From Nanobdellota archaeon (GTDB taxonomy: Archaea > Nanobdellota > Nanobdellia > Woesearchaeales > JAHJBD01), in NCBI GenBank assembly GCA_018813725.1, contig JAHJBD010000123.1:1-18262 (forward strand): a DNA stretch of 18,262 bases, in the 5' to 3' direction. Shown here in pieces: positions 6,081-13,946 of this stretch; within the stretch, counting starts at the first letter, position 1; each line of letters starts with the position of its first letter. A model generated the notes under the pieces. That model was not told the DNA's origin and did not search any database. It saw only the letters and a list, made by a program, of their open reading frames with translations. The position numbers and the translations under genes were made by a program.

Positions 6081-6602
6081 ATGGACATATCAAAAGAGCT
6101 AAAAGAGAACCAGACAGTACTTGCGATAGTCTCAAGCGCAAAATACAATGATTTTGTCATAGCTAATGCTAAGAAACTGAGCTGTAAAAGCGTCTGTTAT
6201 GTGACGCTTAACAAGACTTATGACTCAGTCAAAGAGATGCTCAAGAAAAGCAGGGTAAATACCAGTAATTTCATATACATAGATGCTATCTCAAAGACCA
6301 TAAAAGGGGTGCCAGAGGCAGATGACTGCTACTTTGTTGCAAGCCCAGGCGCGCTAACAGAGATTTCGCTTGTCATAAGCAAGTTTTTAAAGCACAATTT
6401 CGATTACCTGGTATTTGACAGCCTGACAAACATGATCATATATGCCAAAAAGGCGCCTGTAGCAAAATTTTTGTCAAGCATCGTAAACAAGATCAAATCA
6501 ACAGACACAAAAGCAGTCTTCTATGTGTTGAAAGCAGGCCAGGACGAAAGCGTGATTAAGCAGTCAGGCATGTTTGTCGATAAGATTCTCGAAGCGGATT
6601 AG
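6081..6602 (+). CDS. RecA/KaiC-like protein lacking a P-loop
   Basis: The 173-residue protein has the beta-alpha pattern of the KaiC/RadA-like core. It begins with a strand 'V-L-A-I-V-S-S' where a Walker A P-loop is expected but has no GxxxxGK[ST]. It continues with 'V-C-Y-V-T-L-N-K' (strand 2), a FIYIDAISK strand, a Walker B-like 'Y-L-V-F-D-S-L-T' (Asp113) and 'K-A-V-F-Y-V-L' (a later core strand). Loss of the P-loop argues against ATP hydrolysis and for a binding or scaffold role. It lies 1 base after two atypical receivers, so it may be their effector. That is inference. Similar degenerate RecA-like proteins (the DUF835/DUF7504 type) occur near archaeal two-component genes, but I am not certain of the family. 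Its stop codon lies inside the 9-bp repeat flanking a palindromic element. Confidence 0.7.
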   Translation: MDISKELKENQTVLAIVSSAKYNDFVIANAKKLSCKSVCYVTLNKTYDSVKEMLKKSRVNTSNFIYIDAISKTIKGVPEADDCYFVASPGALTEISLVISKFLKHNFDYLVFDSLTNMIIYAKKAPVAKFLSSIVNKIKSTDTKAVFYVLKAGQDESVIKQSGMFVDKILEAD

Positions 6603-6609
6603 CCGCTTC
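6591..6609. repeat. hairpin spanning the stop codon of the RecA-like gene
   Basis: GAAGCGG-ATTAG-CCGCTTC is a perfect 7-bp stem that includes the TAG stop. It is formed at the junction of the left direct repeat and the left end of the palindromic element, so it may simply be a by-product of the insertion. It could also shape the 3' end of the mRNA. Confidence 0.5.
6595..6603 (+). repeat. left 9-bp direct repeat (putative target-site duplication)
   Basis: CGGATTAGC occurs here and again, identically, at 6770-6778, immediately outside the two ends of a palindromic element. The TAG stop of the upstream gene (6600-6602) lies inside this copy. Confidence 0.65.
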
Positions 6610-6769
6610 ATCCAAAAAATGGGTTAGCATCAATCTGCGTAAGCCTTTTAATCATCAAAATCAAAGCTGACAGGGTGACGACCCTTACAGGGATGTCAGC
6701 TTATTACCATGAATATAAAGGCTTAAAGCCGATGCTAACCAAGCGAAGCTTGAATTTTTGGATGAAGCC
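6604..6769. mobile_element. 166-bp nested palindromic, MITE-like element
   Basis: The arms are inverted repeats nested around one centre: GCTTCATCCAAAAA (6605-6618) with its complement at 6755-6768; GGTTAGCATC (6622-6631) with 6731-6740; AAGCCTTT (6641-6648) with 6717-6724; AAGCTGACA (6664-6672) with 6694-6702; and an apical GGG-TGACGA-CCC at 6673-6684. The right arm also holds a small side hairpin, AAGC-GAA-GCTT (6741-6751). There is no credible ORF inside. The 9-bp direct repeat hugging both ends suggests transposition, most likely as a non-autonomous element mobilised in trans. The same pairing would also fold as a multi-stem RNA on either strand, so a structured-RNA role is not excluded. 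Confidence 0.6.
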
Positions 6770-6778
6770 CGGATTAGC
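6770..6778 (+). repeat. right 9-bp direct repeat (putative target-site duplication)
   Basis: An identical CGGATTAGC copy lies directly after the right end of the palindromic element. Removing the element and one copy would rejoin the stop codon of the RecA-like gene to the promoter region at 6779 onward. Confidence 0.65.
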
Positions 6779-6784
6779 AAAAAG

Positions 6785-6792
6785 TTTATATA
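6785..6792 (+). promoter_or_regulatory. TATA box upstream of the receptor kinase
   Basis: TTTATATA begins 6 bases after the right direct repeat. Further AT-rich boxes follow at 6807-6817 (TTTATATTAAA) and 6862-6871, so the start point is ambiguous. The 6779-6900 stretch otherwise contains only the Shine-Dalgarno (AGAGGG, about 6889-6894) of the kinase gene. Confidence 0.45.
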
Positions 6793-6900
6793 CTGTAATT
6801 CTTAGGTTTATATTAAAGGGGTTGATGGTGACAGATAGAAACTATTTAGCAATAGCTGTAATTATATATAATTCTATAGCCAGGGTAAAGAGGGATTATC

Positions 6901-9900
6901 ATGCATAAGAAAATGGCTTATTCCCTCGCTATTATCCTGCTGGTCTCAAGCATAACCCTTTTCTTTCATCCTGACTTGATAGATCATCCTTTAACTGGCC
7001 ATGCAGTGCTGGACACAGGGGATAATATTACCCAAAGGATAACCTCAGCCTCTGAATACGACTACCCTCCTTTCTCTATTGTAGATGAAGACGGTAATGC
7101 TGGGGGCTTTTCAGTCGAGCTTTTGACTGCTGCTTTAGATGCAGAAGGCTATGATGTCAGTTTCTATGTAGGCCCTTGGTCAGAGATAAAAGAAGACCTG
7201 ACACAAGGAAGCATACAAGTATTGCCTCTGGTAGGAAGAACGCCTGAACGAGAGCCTATCTTTGATTTCACAGTACCATACATAACACTAAATGGGGCTA
7301 TCTTTATAAGGGATGATGAAAAGAATATAATCGTTATTGAAGACCTTAAAGACAAAGAAGTCCTTGTGATGAAAGGTGATAATGCTGAAGAGTATGCTTT
7401 AAGAAATAATATTTCATCAAACATAATCTCCTTAGATACATATCAAGAAGCATTCAGACTATTAAGTTCTGGAAAATATGATGCCATAATCGCTCAAAAG
7501 CTGATAGGCCAGCAGTTGATAAGCAAATTAGGGATAGAGAACGTTATACCTGCAATAGAAATAAAAGAATTCAAGCAGGATTTTACATTTGCAGTAAAAG
7601 ATGGTAATTCAGGATTATTAGAGATCTTAAACGAAGGATTGTCTAGGATAATATCTGATGGAACATATGATAAGATCTATGATAGATGGTTAAGCGACCT
7701 ATTAGTGCAAGCATTCAAGAAGGAAACAGAACTCCAGATATTAGCACAATCTTCGATCAAGCAGAAAGCAAAGGACGTTGCAAAACAGATCGAGATATAC
7801 TTGAAATCTAACCCTCAGATAACTATAGATGACCTGAAGAAAGACCCTTATTTTAACAGCATTGCTGTCCAATCAGTTGGAAAGACAGGCTATACTGCTG
7901 TTACAGATTATGACACTTTAGTTCCTATTGCCCATTCAAATCCAGATATTGTAGGAATATATCTAGGGACTCTTGCAGATATACTTCCTGGTTTTTGGAA
8001 TATCATGTCAAGAACAAAGGGAGGTTATGATTCAGAAGGATTCTATGATTGGAAAGAACCAGATGGTTCAATAAAGCAGAAATATATGTATATTGCTGTT
8101 GTTGATGCAAAAACAGCTGATAGGGTGGGATTACATGTTGCAGCAACAACATATCTGGATGATTATGCGGTGATAGAAAATAAGATCACATCTCCATGGA
8201 TCAATCTTCTCCTGATTGTTTCAGGCTTATTGATTGCTTTGTTAACAATAACAATTGTGGTGATACAAAAAAGGGCGCGTAAAACAGAATACAAAGTAAG
8301 GACATTCTCGATCAGGAAAAAGCTCTTATTTTCATTTGGATTGATCATCATCCTGATGGCTGCCATGATCAGCGCAACCTATCTCTTGAATAGGTATATC
8401 TCACAAGACATTGACCGGTTAAAAGAAGTAGAAAAGCCCTTGGAGCTGAAAGTAGAGCAGATAATAGGATACGATGCAATATTGACAGGAAATGCGCATA
8501 ACGCGCTTCTTCATGCCATGAAAGGAAATTGGACCATGATGCAGAGGCATGATGAGATATATGCTCAGGCTGATGCTGCGCTGACCAGATTGCTGGAAGT
8601 GGATACTAAAGAGCTTCTGGAAAAAAGCATAAGGCCAAAAGAGATAAGAGATAGGGTTGACGCTTACAGGACAAGACTGGATGCAGTCAATATGGAATTG
8701 GTCGATTTCGAAAGAAAGGCATTTGATGCGATGGATAAAAAAGACCCAGAGACTGCTTACAATCTCCTTCTTTCTGACCAATACCGCGCATACAAGGAAG
8801 AATTATCGCAATTATACAAAAGCTGGTCAGATGCAGAGAAAGAGGTTTCTGCAATATATGACCTAAAGATTGCAAGAAACACCAATTTGGTAATTTGGAT
8901 AAACCTGATAATCGGAATATCAACTGTTATTGCTGCACTAGTCATTGCACAGCTTATGTCTGCCTCGATCCTAAAGCCGATAAATAACCTGTATAAAGCA
9001 ACCCAGGAGGTTGAAAAAAAGAACTTCAAAGCCAGAGTCGATATCAGATCAGGAGATGAATTAGAGGAATTAGGTGCCATGTTCAACAGAACAACTTCAG
9101 CCTTGGCACAGATGGACGAAGAGCACGAGCAGCTGGAGAAAGCAAAGACAGAATTCATATCCATAACCTCTCACGAGCTAAGAAGCCCGATGACTCCTAT
9201 GAGGGCGCAGTTACAGATGCTTATGGGGAGCTACTTTGGCAAACTAAATGCTAGACAAAGGAGCTCCCTTGACATAATCCTTAGAAACACAGAACGCCTT
9301 GATAAGATAATTGTAGATTTCTTAGAGATCTCAAGGATCGAAGCTGCAAGGCTGAAGTTCAGCTTCATCAAGACAGACCTCATGGACCATGTCAATAGGC
9401 TGATCCAGGAGATGGAGAATTTCCTGCCTGAAAAAAAGATAAAGATCACATTAAAGGCAGATAAGCTTCCTGTTTTTGAAGTCGACCCAGACAGGGTCAT
9501 GCAGGTGTTAAGGAATCTTGTGAATAACGCTAAGAAATTTACCCCAGACAATGGCGCCATCACAATTACCATAAAGAGCCAGCATGACAATGTCCTGTTC
9601 ATAGTCAAGGACACAGGGATAGGTATTGAAAATGACCATCTGCTGAAAGTATTTGAGCCTTTCTTCCAGGAAGAGCATACGCTATACAGGAAGTATCAGG
9701 GCACTGGCTTAGGGCTTGCCATCTGCAAAGGCATAGTTGAGAGCCAAAATGGAAAGATTTGGATAGAAAGTGAGAGAGATAAAGGCTCCACATTCTATTT
9801 CACGATTCCCTATGAGCCGGTAAAAGAGATAAGGCCGATCAAGCTTCTGTTTTCAAAGCAGGAAGATATTGGACCAAAGATCAAGGCAGTGTTCTCAGAT

Positions 9901-10119
9901 ATATTAGGCCCTATGGGAGAAAGCGAATTCAGGGTCATCGAGCAGCAGATTGGCCTTAACAAGGGCAAAATTTATAATTACATAGATCAAATATCAGATA
10001 AAGGCATAATTGAAGAAGCAAAGAAGCAAGAATTCAAGGATAAGATAAGTAATGTGTTTAGAGAAGATGATAGCAAAAAAAAGCCTGAAAAAGAGATTAT
10101 CGAATTCCTGAAAAAATGA
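6901..10119 (+). CDS. membrane histidine kinase with SBP_bac_3, Cache and second receptor module
   Basis: The 1072-residue protein has TM1 at 5-24, then an extracytoplasmic solute-binding family 3 domain (about 45-268, of the amino-acid-binding type) and a Cache-like domain (about 285-425, with SIAVQSVGKTGYTAV). TM2 follows at 432-456. After a short cytosolic loop, a new receptor begins ('F-S-I-R-K-K-L-L-F-S-F-G', TM3 473-496), with a four-helix-bundle sensor (about 500-660), TM4 at 662-686 and HAMP at 687-740. The kinase core has His758 (S-H-E-L-R-S-P), N-box NLVNNAKKF (872-880), G1 DTGIGIE (904-910) and G2 GTGLGLAI (934-941). A roughly 100-residue helical extension (972-1072) follows the ATPase domain. 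All catalytic boxes look intact. It likely senses an external small molecule and signals to the receivers encoded upstream. The ATG has an AGAGGG Shine-Dalgarno. Confidence 0.92.
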   Translation: MHKKMAYSLAIILLVSSITLFFHPDLIDHPLTGHAVLDTGDNITQRITSASEYDYPPFSIVDEDGNAGGFSVELLTAALDAEGYDVSFYVGPWSEIKEDLTQGSIQVLPLVGRTPEREPIFDFTVPYITLNGAIFIRDDEKNIIVIEDLKDKEVLVMKGDNAEEYALRNNISSNIISLDTYQEAFRLLSSGKYDAIIAQKLIGQQLISKLGIENVIPAIEIKEFKQDFTFAVKDGNSGLLEILNEGLSRIISDGTYDKIYDRWLSDLLVQAFKKETELQILAQSSIKQKAKDVAKQIEIYLKSNPQITIDDLKKDPYFNSIAVQSVGKTGYTAVTDYDTLVPIAHSNPDIVGIYLGTLADILPGFWNIMSRTKGGYDSEGFYDWKEPDGSIKQKYMYIAVVDAKTADRVGLHVAATTYLDDYAVIENKITSPWINLLLIVSGLLIALLTITIVVIQKRARKTEYKVRTFSIRKKLLFSFGLIIILMAAMISATYLLNRYISQDIDRLKEVEKPLELKVEQIIGYDAILTGNAHNALLHAMKGNWTMMQRHDEIYAQADAALTRLLEVDTKELLEKSIRPKEIRDRVDAYRTRLDAVNMELVDFERKAFDAMDKKDPETAYNLLLSDQYRAYKEELSQLYKSWSDAEKEVSAIYDLKIARNTNLVIWINLIIGISTVIAALVIAQLMSASILKPINNLYKATQEVEKKNFKARVDIRSGDELEELGAMFNRTTSALAQMDEEHEQLEKAKTEFISITSHELRSPMTPMRAQLQMLMGSYFGKLNARQRSSLDIILRNTERLDKIIVDFLEISRIEAARLKFSFIKTDLMDHVNRLIQEMENFLPEKKIKITLKADKLPVFEVDPDRVMQVLRNLVNNAKKFTPDNGAITITIKSQHDNVLFIVKDTGIGIENDHLLKVFEPFFQEEHTLYRKYQGTGLGLAICKGIVESQNGKIWIESERDKGSTFYFTIPYEPVKEIRPIKLLFSKQEDIGPKIKAVFSDILGPMGESEFRVIEQQIGLNKGKIYNYIDQISDKGIIEEAKKQEFKDKISNVFREDDSKKKPEKEIIEFLKK

Positions 10120-10131
10120 GGAGAATATAAG

Positions 10132-11556
10132 ATGACACTGGAATGGACACAAAACATCCTTTTTACGATTATAGATTTTTTTGCGCTCTTAACCATGATA
10201 TTTGCCTCTTTGTTTGCATTGAAAATAATCAAAAAAAAGGCTAAACTTACGATTAAGGCCGCCTTGGCCAAAACATTTTCTATGTTGGCAGTTGGCTACA
10301 TACTCTACGCAGCAGCTGAATTGATATGGCATATGATAACCTTGGCAGGCGGGGACCCGTCATTAGGTATTGCAGAATACTTCTGGGTGATCGGCGCTGT
10401 GTTTGTATTCAGCGCATTTGCATATTTCGCTGCCTATATGTACAAAGAACATAAAGAGTACAAGAAAGGACTGTTATTATTGGTGTCGTCAAGTGTAGTG
10501 GCGCTCGGGTTGCTCTATTATCTCATAGGTAATTTTATAGTTGGATTCCAGACAGGAGAGCGTGCATTGGAGATGTTCTTTGACTACTATTATCCGATAT
10601 CAAGCGCACTCATATTGATAGCTTCTGTCAATGTATATCTTTTCTTCAAAAAACTAAAGGATTTTGGACATCCATTGCTGTTTTTGGCGATATCCTCATT
10701 ATTCACATTTTTAGGTGATATGGCCTACACATATTATAGCTGGAATGATATCTATGGAATTATCGGTCTGCTGTCTGACAGTTTTTATTGTATTGAATAC
10801 ATACTTGCTGCAATCGCGTTTTACATGTTATTTAAGACATTGACCACAAAAGGCCATGAGACGAAACACTCAAAACTTACACACCATAAGAAGGTTAAAT
10901 GGGCTATTAAAGCATTCAACCCATGTTTGGCAGCCAGGATCATTGCCTTGATAATCAGCCTCGGAGGGATCACTGTTATGCTCGGATGGTTCCTTGGAAT
11001 ACCTGCATTGACCAGCATCCTGCCTGTCTGGGGAACAATGCCTTTTTCAACTGCGCTTTGCTTTTTTCTGAGCGGCATCATATTGTACTTGACATGCCTG
11101 TGGCAGCAAGGCACAAAGAAAGACAATGACATGATAATCATCATGAGTGGATTGATCATTTTATTTTTTATGGCAACCCTGTTGATTTCCATGTTTGTCG
11201 GACTAAGCACAGGGATTGAAGACATTTTTGTGAAAGAAGCCTCAGATGCAGTCAAGACAAATGTCCAAGGAAGGCCGTCAGCTGGAACAATGATAAGTTT
11301 CATACTGATAGCTATTGCCGGATTGCTTGCCGTAGCCAAAGCAAAGAAAACCACCAAGAAATTGATGATTATCGGATCAGCAGTGACGATAATAGGCACA
11401 ATAGGGATCTTAGGCTATATCCTTAATCTGCCTGTTCTCTATTACTCGATCTCAGATTGGAGCACAGCCATGGCTTTCCACACTGCAATATTGCTCACGA
11501 TGGCCGGGATTGGGCTGTTTATATTGGGAAAATCCGGCAAAGAGGTTGAAGCATGA
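10132..11556 (+). CDS. polytopic membrane sensor-like protein without output domain
   Basis: The 474-residue protein is almost all membrane helices, in two blocks. Residues 11-236 form seven helices, the layout of 7TM N-terminal sensor modules. A His/Lys-rich linker (237-262) leads to six more (about 268-289, 302-323, 335-357, 385-404, 410-431 and 447-466). The second block contains an internal repeat: residues 284-320 ('L-G-W-F-L-G-I-P-A-L') resemble 427-466 ('L-G-Y-I-L-N-L-P-V-L'), each followed by a 'T-A-x-x-F/H-x-A/F-x-L' helix, and 382-400 is a partial third copy. Similar membrane modules head bacterial kinases and GGDEF proteins, but no kinase, HAMP or other output domain is present here. 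A GAGGAG Shine-Dalgarno precedes the ATG. The stop overlaps the next start (ATGA), so it probably works with the receptor at 11553. Confidence 0.8.
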   Translation: MTLEWTQNILFTIIDFFALLTMIFASLFALKIIKKKAKLTIKAALAKTFSMLAVGYILYAAAELIWHMITLAGGDPSLGIAEYFWVIGAVFVFSAFAYFAAYMYKEHKEYKKGLLLLVSSSVVALGLLYYLIGNFIVGFQTGERALEMFFDYYYPISSALILIASVNVYLFFKKLKDFGHPLLFLAISSLFTFLGDMAYTYYSWNDIYGIIGLLSDSFYCIEYILAAIAFYMLFKTLTTKGHETKHSKLTHHKKVKWAIKAFNPCLAARIIALIISLGGITVMLGWFLGIPALTSILPVWGTMPFSTALCFFLSGIILYLTCLWQQGTKKDNDMIIIMSGLIILFFMATLLISMFVGLSTGIEDIFVKEASDAVKTNVQGRPSAGTMISFILIAIAGLLAVAKAKKTTKKLMIIGSAVTIIGTIGILGYILNLPVLYYSISDWSTAMAFHTAILLTMAGIGLFILGKSGKEVEA

Positions 11557-13184
11557 AAATACAGACAAAGATGGTCATGGTTTTTGTCCTGCTCATGATA
11601 ATGATCACATCCTTCTTAGGGGTCATCAATTTCAATAATGTACAAAGAGAATTTTTGACAGAAACGATAAACCATCTGCAGACAACAGCACAATCCAGGG
11701 TAGACCATATTGAAGATTACCTTAACCAAAATATTGAAAGATTAAGGCTGATCACAAGCAGGACACAATTGAGGGAAGTATTAAAGGAATATGATCTTCA
11801 CCTAGGTCTTGAAGATGCAGCATCTATGCAAGATATCATCAAAGATTCAAAAGATGCCATCCAGGAGATCGAGAGCATATCTTTAATCGGGCTGGACGGA
11901 AAGACGATCACTTCAACAGATCAAGCTATGTTAGGCAAAGACATAGCCGATGAGGATTATTTTATTCAAGGTAAGGATCAGAATATTATCCAGTTAATAG
12001 GAAAAGAAAATATCCTTGTCTCAGGCCCATTCATACTTGACGGCAAAACAATAGGGGTATGTGTTATGATAGTAGATCCGGTTACACTTAAAGACATTGT
12101 ATCTGATGATACTGGATTAGGCCAGACAGGCGAAGTCCTGATCGCAACAAAGGATAATGATGAGATTATATTTATCTTTGACAGAAAATTTGAACAAGAG
12201 GCATCAAGCAAGGGATCAGATTTGATAGCAGAGCCGATGAGACGGGCTTTGTCAAATGATAGGCAGGTATTTGAAAACTCACTGGATTATCGGGGCAAAC
12301 AGGTCATTGCGATCAGTCGATACCTCGAGCTAGGAAAATTGGGATTAGTGGCTAAGATCGACCGGTCTGAAGTTTTTGCACCGACTGAAAAGCTGAAGAT
12401 ACTGTTATTATTCATTTCTATTATTGCACTAGCTATAACAAGCCTAGGTATCCTGATCATCTCAAGATCGATCGCAATGCCTATCAACGAACTGACCGAT
12501 GAGGTGGATAGGATCACCAAAGGAGAGATAGATCTGCACCTTAAACCAAGCACGATCCATGAGATAGATTCTCTGAAAGATTCTCTGAGCAGGATACTAT
12601 CCAGCTTAAAGCTGGCATTGCTGAAGACTGGGGTCTCTAAAGAAGAGCTTGGCCTGACGACAGAAGAAGCTCTCAAAGAAAAGAAAGAAGCTGAGAGCAA
12701 AGCGCAGCAATATCTGGATATTGCAGCAGTCATCATCTTAGCGCTTGACAAAGAAGGCAACATCAAATTGCTGAACAAAAGCGGCTATTCCTTATTAGGC
12801 TACAAGCCAGGCGAGCTTCTTGGAAAGAACTGGTTTGACACTTGTATACCTAAAAAAGAAGCAGAGAATACCAAAAATCTCCATAAGCTGGCATTTGATG
12901 GAAAATCAGATATGGCTAAAGATCATGAAAACCATATACTGACCAAAGATGGAAAGCAGATAGTGATAAGATGGCATAACTCTGTCATAAAAGACGATAA
13001 AGGGGAGATTATCGGAACCTTAAGTTCAGGAGAGGATATCACTGAGAAGAAGAAGATAGAGATCACCGATAAGAAGAAGAATGAGCAGCTGGAGAGATTT
13101 GCAAGGATTGCTGTAGGAAGAGAAGAGACGATGATTGCGCTTAAGAAAAAGATTGCTGAACTTGAAAAGCATAAGAAGAGATGA
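11553..13184 (+). CDS. Cache-HAMP-PAS receptor without kinase domain
   Basis: The 543-residue protein has TM1 at 7-25, an extracytoplasmic double-Cache-like sensor (about 35-275, with SLIGLDGKTITST and 'I-L-V-S-G-P-F'), TM2 at 281-303, HAMP at 304-356, one PAS domain (about 385-500, ending LSSGEDITEKK) and a C-terminal coiled coil (503-540) with 'E-R-F-A-R-I-A-V-G-R-E'. In other proteins this coiled coil often links PAS to a HisKA domain, but here the ORF ends at a clean TGA. No H-box, ATPase, MCP or GGDEF motif is present. The PAS is about half identical by eye to PAS3 of the kinase at 3106. It may heterodimerise with a kinase or pass the signal to one. The start overlaps the stop of the membrane protein upstream, with GAGG as Shine-Dalgarno. 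Confidence 0.88.
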   Translation: MKIQTKMVMVFVLLMIMITSFLGVINFNNVQREFLTETINHLQTTAQSRVDHIEDYLNQNIERLRLITSRTQLREVLKEYDLHLGLEDAASMQDIIKDSKDAIQEIESISLIGLDGKTITSTDQAMLGKDIADEDYFIQGKDQNIIQLIGKENILVSGPFILDGKTIGVCVMIVDPVTLKDIVSDDTGLGQTGEVLIATKDNDEIIFIFDRKFEQEASSKGSDLIAEPMRRALSNDRQVFENSLDYRGKQVIAISRYLELGKLGLVAKIDRSEVFAPTEKLKILLLFISIIALAITSLGILIISRSIAMPINELTDEVDRITKGEIDLHLKPSTIHEIDSLKDSLSRILSSLKLALLKTGVSKEELGLTTEEALKEKKEAESKAQQYLDIAAVIILALDKEGNIKLLNKSGYSLLGYKPGELLGKNWFDTCIPKKEAENTKNLHKLAFDGKSDMAKDHENHILTKDGKQIVIRWHNSVIKDDKGEIIGTLSSGEDITEKKKIEITDKKKNEQLERFARIAVGREETMIALKKKIAELEKHKKR

Positions 13185-13242
13185 CTGGTTCAACGAATAA
13201 GCATCACATAGAGGCTTACAGATGAAGATAAAAGGTGAAAAG

Positions 13243-13944
13243 ATGGAAATAAGATGGTTAGGGCATTCAGCTTTTGAGATAAAAACGAAAAATAAGATAC
13301 TTCTGCTTGATCCTGCATTGAAGATAAACCCAAATTCATCATGCAAGCCAAAAGACATCAAAAAAGCAGATTATATCCTGATAAGCCACGGCCATTATGA
13401 CCATCTGGGAGATTCTATTGAGCTCGCCAAAAAGACAAAAGCGAAGATAATAGCGATAGTCGAGTTGGCAGTCTATTGCCAGGGAAAGGGAGTGAAAGAT
13501 GCCGCCATGCTCAATATATGTTCTCCCATGGATTTCCAGGGCATCAAGATAGGGCTAGTCCCTGCAGCACATTCCGGGGGCATAGGCCTTGAAGATGGAA
13601 AAGCTGTCTACTCAGGGAATCCTGTGGGTTTCATCATACAGTCAGAAGGCAAGACAGTCTATTTTGCAGGAGATACAGGCTTGTGCGCTGATTTGAAGAT
13701 GATAGGGGAAGTGTATAAGCCGGATATAGCTATGCTCCCTATCAGTGGAAGCTTTACAATGGACCCAAAAGAAGCTGCAATAGCTGCCTCATGGATTAAG
13801 CCAAAAGTGGTCATCCCCATGCATTACAATTCTCTGCCTTCACTGCCAAAAGTGAACGTTAATGAGCTTATAAAAGGGGTCAAGAAAAGAAGTCCAAAGA
13901 CAAGATGCATAATATTAAAGCCAGGAGATATGTATAGGTGCTGA
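13243..13944 (+). CDS. UPF0173 metal-dependent hydrolase, metallo-beta-lactamase fold
   Basis: The 233-residue protein belongs to the UPF0173/YtkL branch of metallo-beta-lactamase-fold hydrolases. It opens with MEIRWLGHSAFEI and has the metal-binding motif S-H-G-H-Y-D-H (His49, His51, Asp53, His54). Further ligands are His in 'A-A-H-S', Asp in 'F-A-G-D-T-G' and His in 'I-P-M-H-Y-N'. These are all the expected ligands, so it should be active. The natural substrate of this family is not known. I chose the ATG at 13243 because AAGGTGA sits 5 bases before it and the family usually starts at this strand. An in-frame ATG at 13222 would add seven residues. It lies between two signalling genes with short spacers, so it is probably co-transcribed with them. 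Confidence 0.9.
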   Translation: MEIRWLGHSAFEIKTKNKILLLDPALKINPNSSCKPKDIKKADYILISHGHYDHLGDSIELAKKTKAKIIAIVELAVYCQGKGVKDAAMLNICSPMDFQGIKIGLVPAAHSGGIGLEDGKAVYSGNPVGFIIQSEGKTVYFAGDTGLCADLKMIGEVYKPDIAMLPISGSFTMDPKEAAIAASWIKPKVVIPMHYNSLPSLPKVNVNELIKGVKKRSPKTRCIILKPGDMYRC

Positions 13945-13946
13945 CC

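Noticed and set aside
6604..6769. SRP RNA, RNase P RNA or a known riboswitch
   Set aside because: None of the conserved core motifs I know for these RNAs is present; the direct repeats favour an inserted element.
6675..6908. 77-residue ORF starting at GTG between the RecA-like gene and the receptor kinase
   Set aside because: It starts inside the palindromic element, runs over several TATA boxes and overlaps the kinase start; it has no Shine-Dalgarno or recognisable domain.
10821..11399. 192-residue minus-strand ORF
   Set aside because: It is antisense to the membrane protein at 10132; the long open frame follows from the codon composition of hydrophobic residues.
12287..12778. 163-residue minus-strand ORF
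   Set aside because: It is antisense to the Cache-HAMP-PAS receptor, Ser-rich, and typical of a shadow frame.
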